36,529 nt of DNA from the NCBI GenBank assembly GCA_035620975.1, contig DASPFV010000252.1:1-36529 (forward strand). The letters run 5' to 3'. The DNA comes from DASPFV01 sp035620975 (GTDB taxonomy: Bacteria; Acidobacteriota; Vicinamibacteria; Vicinamibacterales; 2-12-FULL-66-21). The first letter of the stretch is position 1, and each line of letters starts with the position of its first letter. The notes below the pieces were generated by a model. That model did not search any database. It saw only the letters and a list, made by a program, of their open reading frames with translations, and was not told the DNA's origin. The translations under genes were made by a program, and so were the position numbers. Shown in pieces: positions 34,872 through 36,529 of the stretch.

Positions 34872-35195
34872 ATGTCCAGATCACTGAAGAAGGGCCCCTT
34901 CGTCGACCTGCCGCTGCTCGAGAAGGTGGAAGTGATGAACCGCGGGGGCGACAAGAAGGTCATCAAGACCTGGTCGCGCCGCTCGACGGTGATTCCGGAG
35001 ATGGTGGGCCACACGATCGCGGTGCACAACGGCAAGAAGTTCATTCCGGTGTACATCACCGAGAACATGGTCGGCCACAAGCTCGGGGAGTTCGCGCCCA
35101 CGCGGCAGTTCAAAGGGCACACCACGAAGAGCGACAAGGCGGCGGCCGTGGCGGCGGCACCGGCCGGCGCCGCCGCGCCCAAGGCGGGTGGGTAA
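34872..35195 (+). CDS. rpsS: 30S ribosomal protein S19
   Basis: A 107-residue protein of the 30S head. MSRSLKKGPFVD, IPEMVGHTIAVHNGKKFIPVYITENMVGHKLGEFAPTR and FKGH are diagnostic. About 15 residues beyond the usual end form an Ala-rich tail (AAAVAAAPAGAAAPKAGG). The upstream open frame reaches back to 34569 inside rplB, but S19 begins at ATG 34872. The stop overlaps the rplV start as TAATG. Confidence 0.97.
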   Translation: MSRSLKKGPFVDLPLLEKVEVMNRGGDKKVIKTWSRRSTVIPEMVGHTIAVHNGKKFIPVYITENMVGHKLGEFAPTRQFKGHTTKSDKAAAVAAAPAGAAAPKAGG

Positions 35196-35704
35196 TGGCG
35201 ATCCAGGCACACGCGACGGCGAAGTACGTGCGGACGTCCGCCCAGAAGGCCGGGCTGGTGCTCGATCTGATCCGCGGCCGTGACGTGAACGCGGCCCTGG
35301 CGACGCTGCGGTTCGCGCGGAAGGCGGTGGCGCGCGACGTCGAGAAGGTGCTGCGGTCCGCGATCGCGAACGCGCAGCAGAAGGAAGGCTTCGGCGGCGA
35401 CGTCGAGCGGCTCTACGTCCAGGCGTGCTACGCGAACCAGGGCCCCTCGCAGAAGCGCATCCGGCCCGCGCCGATGGGCCGGGCCTTCCGCGTGGTGAAG
35501 CGGACGGCGCACCTCACGGTGCACGTGACCGAGCGGCCGCTGCCGGTCGTGGCGGCGCCGGCTGACGAGGCCCCGAAGCGTGCGCGCGGCGCCCGGCCCA
35601 AGGCCGCGCCGAAGAGCGGCAGCGGGGGACGGCGGAAAGGGGCCACGCCGCGGACGAAGACGACGGCGAAGACACGCGGGAAGGCCACCGAGGCCAAGGA
35701 GTAG
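35195..35704 (+). CDS. rplV: 50S ribosomal protein L22 with long basic tail
   Basis: A 169-residue protein lining the exit tunnel. ATAKYVRTSAQKAGLVLDLIRGRDVNAALATL and the C-terminal hairpin QGPSQKRIRPAPMGRAFRVVKRTAHLTVHVTE are typical. The usual protein ends near residue 115. Here about 50 more Lys/Arg/Ala/Pro-rich residues follow, probably an unstructured RNA-binding tail. The start overlaps the rpsS stop by one base. Confidence 0.96.
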   Translation: MAIQAHATAKYVRTSAQKAGLVLDLIRGRDVNAALATLRFARKAVARDVEKVLRSAIANAQQKEGFGGDVERLYVQACYANQGPSQKRIRPAPMGRAFRVVKRTAHLTVHVTERPLPVVAAPADEAPKRARGARPKAAPKSGSGGRRKGATPRTKTTAKTRGKATEAKE

Positions 35705-35706
35705 CT

Positions 35707-36384
35707 GTGGGTCAGAAGGTTCATCCGCACGGGTTCCGGCTCGGATTCAACAAGACGTGGAGGTCGCGGTGGTTCGCCGATCGCGACTACTCGAAGCTCC
35801 TGCACGAGGACCTCGAGCTGCGGGACAGCCTGAAGAAGCGCTTCGCGCACGCGGGCGTCTCGAAGATCGAGATCGAGCGCGCGGCCAACAAGCTGAAGAT
35901 CGACATCTACACGTCGCGCCCGGGCATCATCATCGGCCGCAAGGGGACCGAGGTCGACAAGCTCAAGACCGAGATCCAGAAGCAGACGAACCGCGAGGTC
36001 TTCATCAACATTCAGGAGATTCAGAAGCCGGAGCTCGACGCGCAGCTCATCGGCGAGTCGGTGGCGATGCAGCTGGAGAAGCGCGTGGCGTTCCGGCGCG
36101 CGATGCGCAAGGCCGTGGAGTCGGCGCTCCGCTTCGGGGCGCGCGGCATCAAGGTCCGCGTGTCGGGACGGCTGAACGGCGCCGAGATCGCGCGGTCCGA
36201 GTGGTACCTGCACGGCCAGCTGCCGCTGCAGACGCTCCGGGCCGACATCGACTACGGCTTTGCCGAGGCGTTCACGACCTACGGCGCCATCGGCGTGAAG
36301 GTCTGGCTCTACAAGGGCGAGCGCCTGGCGCCCCGGATCGGGCGGGAAGAGGATTACCGGACGCCGCGCCGGGCAGCGCGGTAG
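35707..36384 (+). CDS. rpsC: 30S ribosomal protein S3
   Basis: A 225-residue protein of the 30S head and mRNA entry site. MGQKVHPHGFRLGF is the normal N-terminus, and the KH domain has PGIIIGRKGTEVDKL with its GxxG loop. RVSGRLNGAEIARSEWYLHGQLPLQTLRADIDYGFAEA completes it. GTG 35707 follows AAGGAG at 35696-35701. rplP would normally come next, but the window ends in repeats. Confidence 0.97.
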   Translation: MGQKVHPHGFRLGFNKTWRSRWFADRDYSKLLHEDLELRDSLKKRFAHAGVSKIEIERAANKLKIDIYTSRPGIIIGRKGTEVDKLKTEIQKQTNREVFINIQEIQKPELDAQLIGESVAMQLEKRVAFRRAMRKAVESALRFGARGIKVRVSGRLNGAEIARSEWYLHGQLPLQTLRADIDYGFAEAFTTYGAIGVKVWLYKGERLAPRIGREEDYRTPRRAAR

Positions 36385-36397
36385 GGGCACAATGTGC

Positions 36398-36529
36398 TCA
36401 TGGCTCAGGGCTCCAGGCTCTGGCCAGCGCCTGGAGTCCAGCTAGCGCCTGGAGTCCAGCTAGCGCCTGGAGTCCAGCTAGCGCCTGGAGTCCAGCTAGC
36501 GCCTGGAGCCAGCTAGAGCCCAGAGCCAA
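36398..36529 (+). repeat. 18-bp tandem palindromic repeat with flanking 7-bp units
   Basis: Four identical AGCGCCTGGAGTCCAGCT units (36426-36497) and a fifth one base shorter (36498-36514) are arranged head to tail. Each contains the palindrome CTGGAGTCCAG. GGCTCNN heptamers flank them: GGCTCAG, GGCTCCA, GGCTCTG on the left and their reverse-complement type on the right. The array may continue past the window. Confidence 0.93.

Noticed and set aside
36426..36514. CRISPR-like array
   Set aside because: The 18-bp units join directly with no unique spacers, and no cas genes are present.

Overview
This is a GC-rich bacterial chromosome segment, most likely from an acidobacterium (Acidobacteriota, probably class Vicinamibacteria). 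The reasons are the overall gene content, neighbours carrying DUF4159, ThuA and DUF3303 domains, and an eight-cysteine zinc-ribbon insert near the N-terminus of RpoB. I associate that insert with acidobacterial RpoB from memory; I could not check it against a database.

Layout. (1) 1-4270: plsC, an ispD-ispF fusion, gltX and rlmB. The last three overlap at their ends and look like one operon for isoprenoid precursors, tRNA charging and RNA methylation. (2) 4312-7053: a tRNA promoter, then tRNA-Thr(TGT), tRNA-Tyr(GTA), tRNA-Gly(TCC), tRNA-Thr(GGT), tuf, rpmG and tRNA-Trp(CCA). The first four tRNAs plus tuf have the same order as the E. coli thrU-tyrU-glyT-thrT-tufB locus. (3) 7139-19230: secE, nusG, rplK, rplA, rplJ, rplL, rpoB, rpoC and an intrinsic terminator. 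(4) 19231-28150: about 9 kb of accessory genes. These are a DUF3303 protein, a conserved hypothetical protein, an Xre/RES toxin-antitoxin pair, a secreted M20 peptidase, a ThuA lipoprotein, a DUF4159 protein, a short LuxR-type regulator, an HtrA-like protein that has lost all three catalytic residues, and a divergent rhodanese-STAS-cupin-CsbD group. (5) 28229-36529: a good promoter, then rpsL, rpsG, fusA and the start of the S10 operon (rpsJ, rplC, rplD, rplW, rplB, rpsS, rplV, rpsC). The window ends in an 18-bp tandem repeat where rplP would be expected.

How it works together. The core regions build the translation and transcription machinery: ribosomal proteins, EF-Tu, EF-G, RNA polymerase beta and beta', NusG and SecE. 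The accessory block separates rpoC from rpsL, two loci that are adjacent in many bacteria. It looks like a set of small stress, signalling and envelope modules rather than one pathway.

The most unusual features are not genes. Many intergenic gaps carry short arrays with a strict 7-bp period and different unit sequences. The 3' end of rpoC (14 codons including stop) is repeated 86 bp downstream in another frame with six base changes, all synonymous. The normally compact S10 operon is spread out by gaps that carry a GCTGGAA-type repeat just before the start codons.
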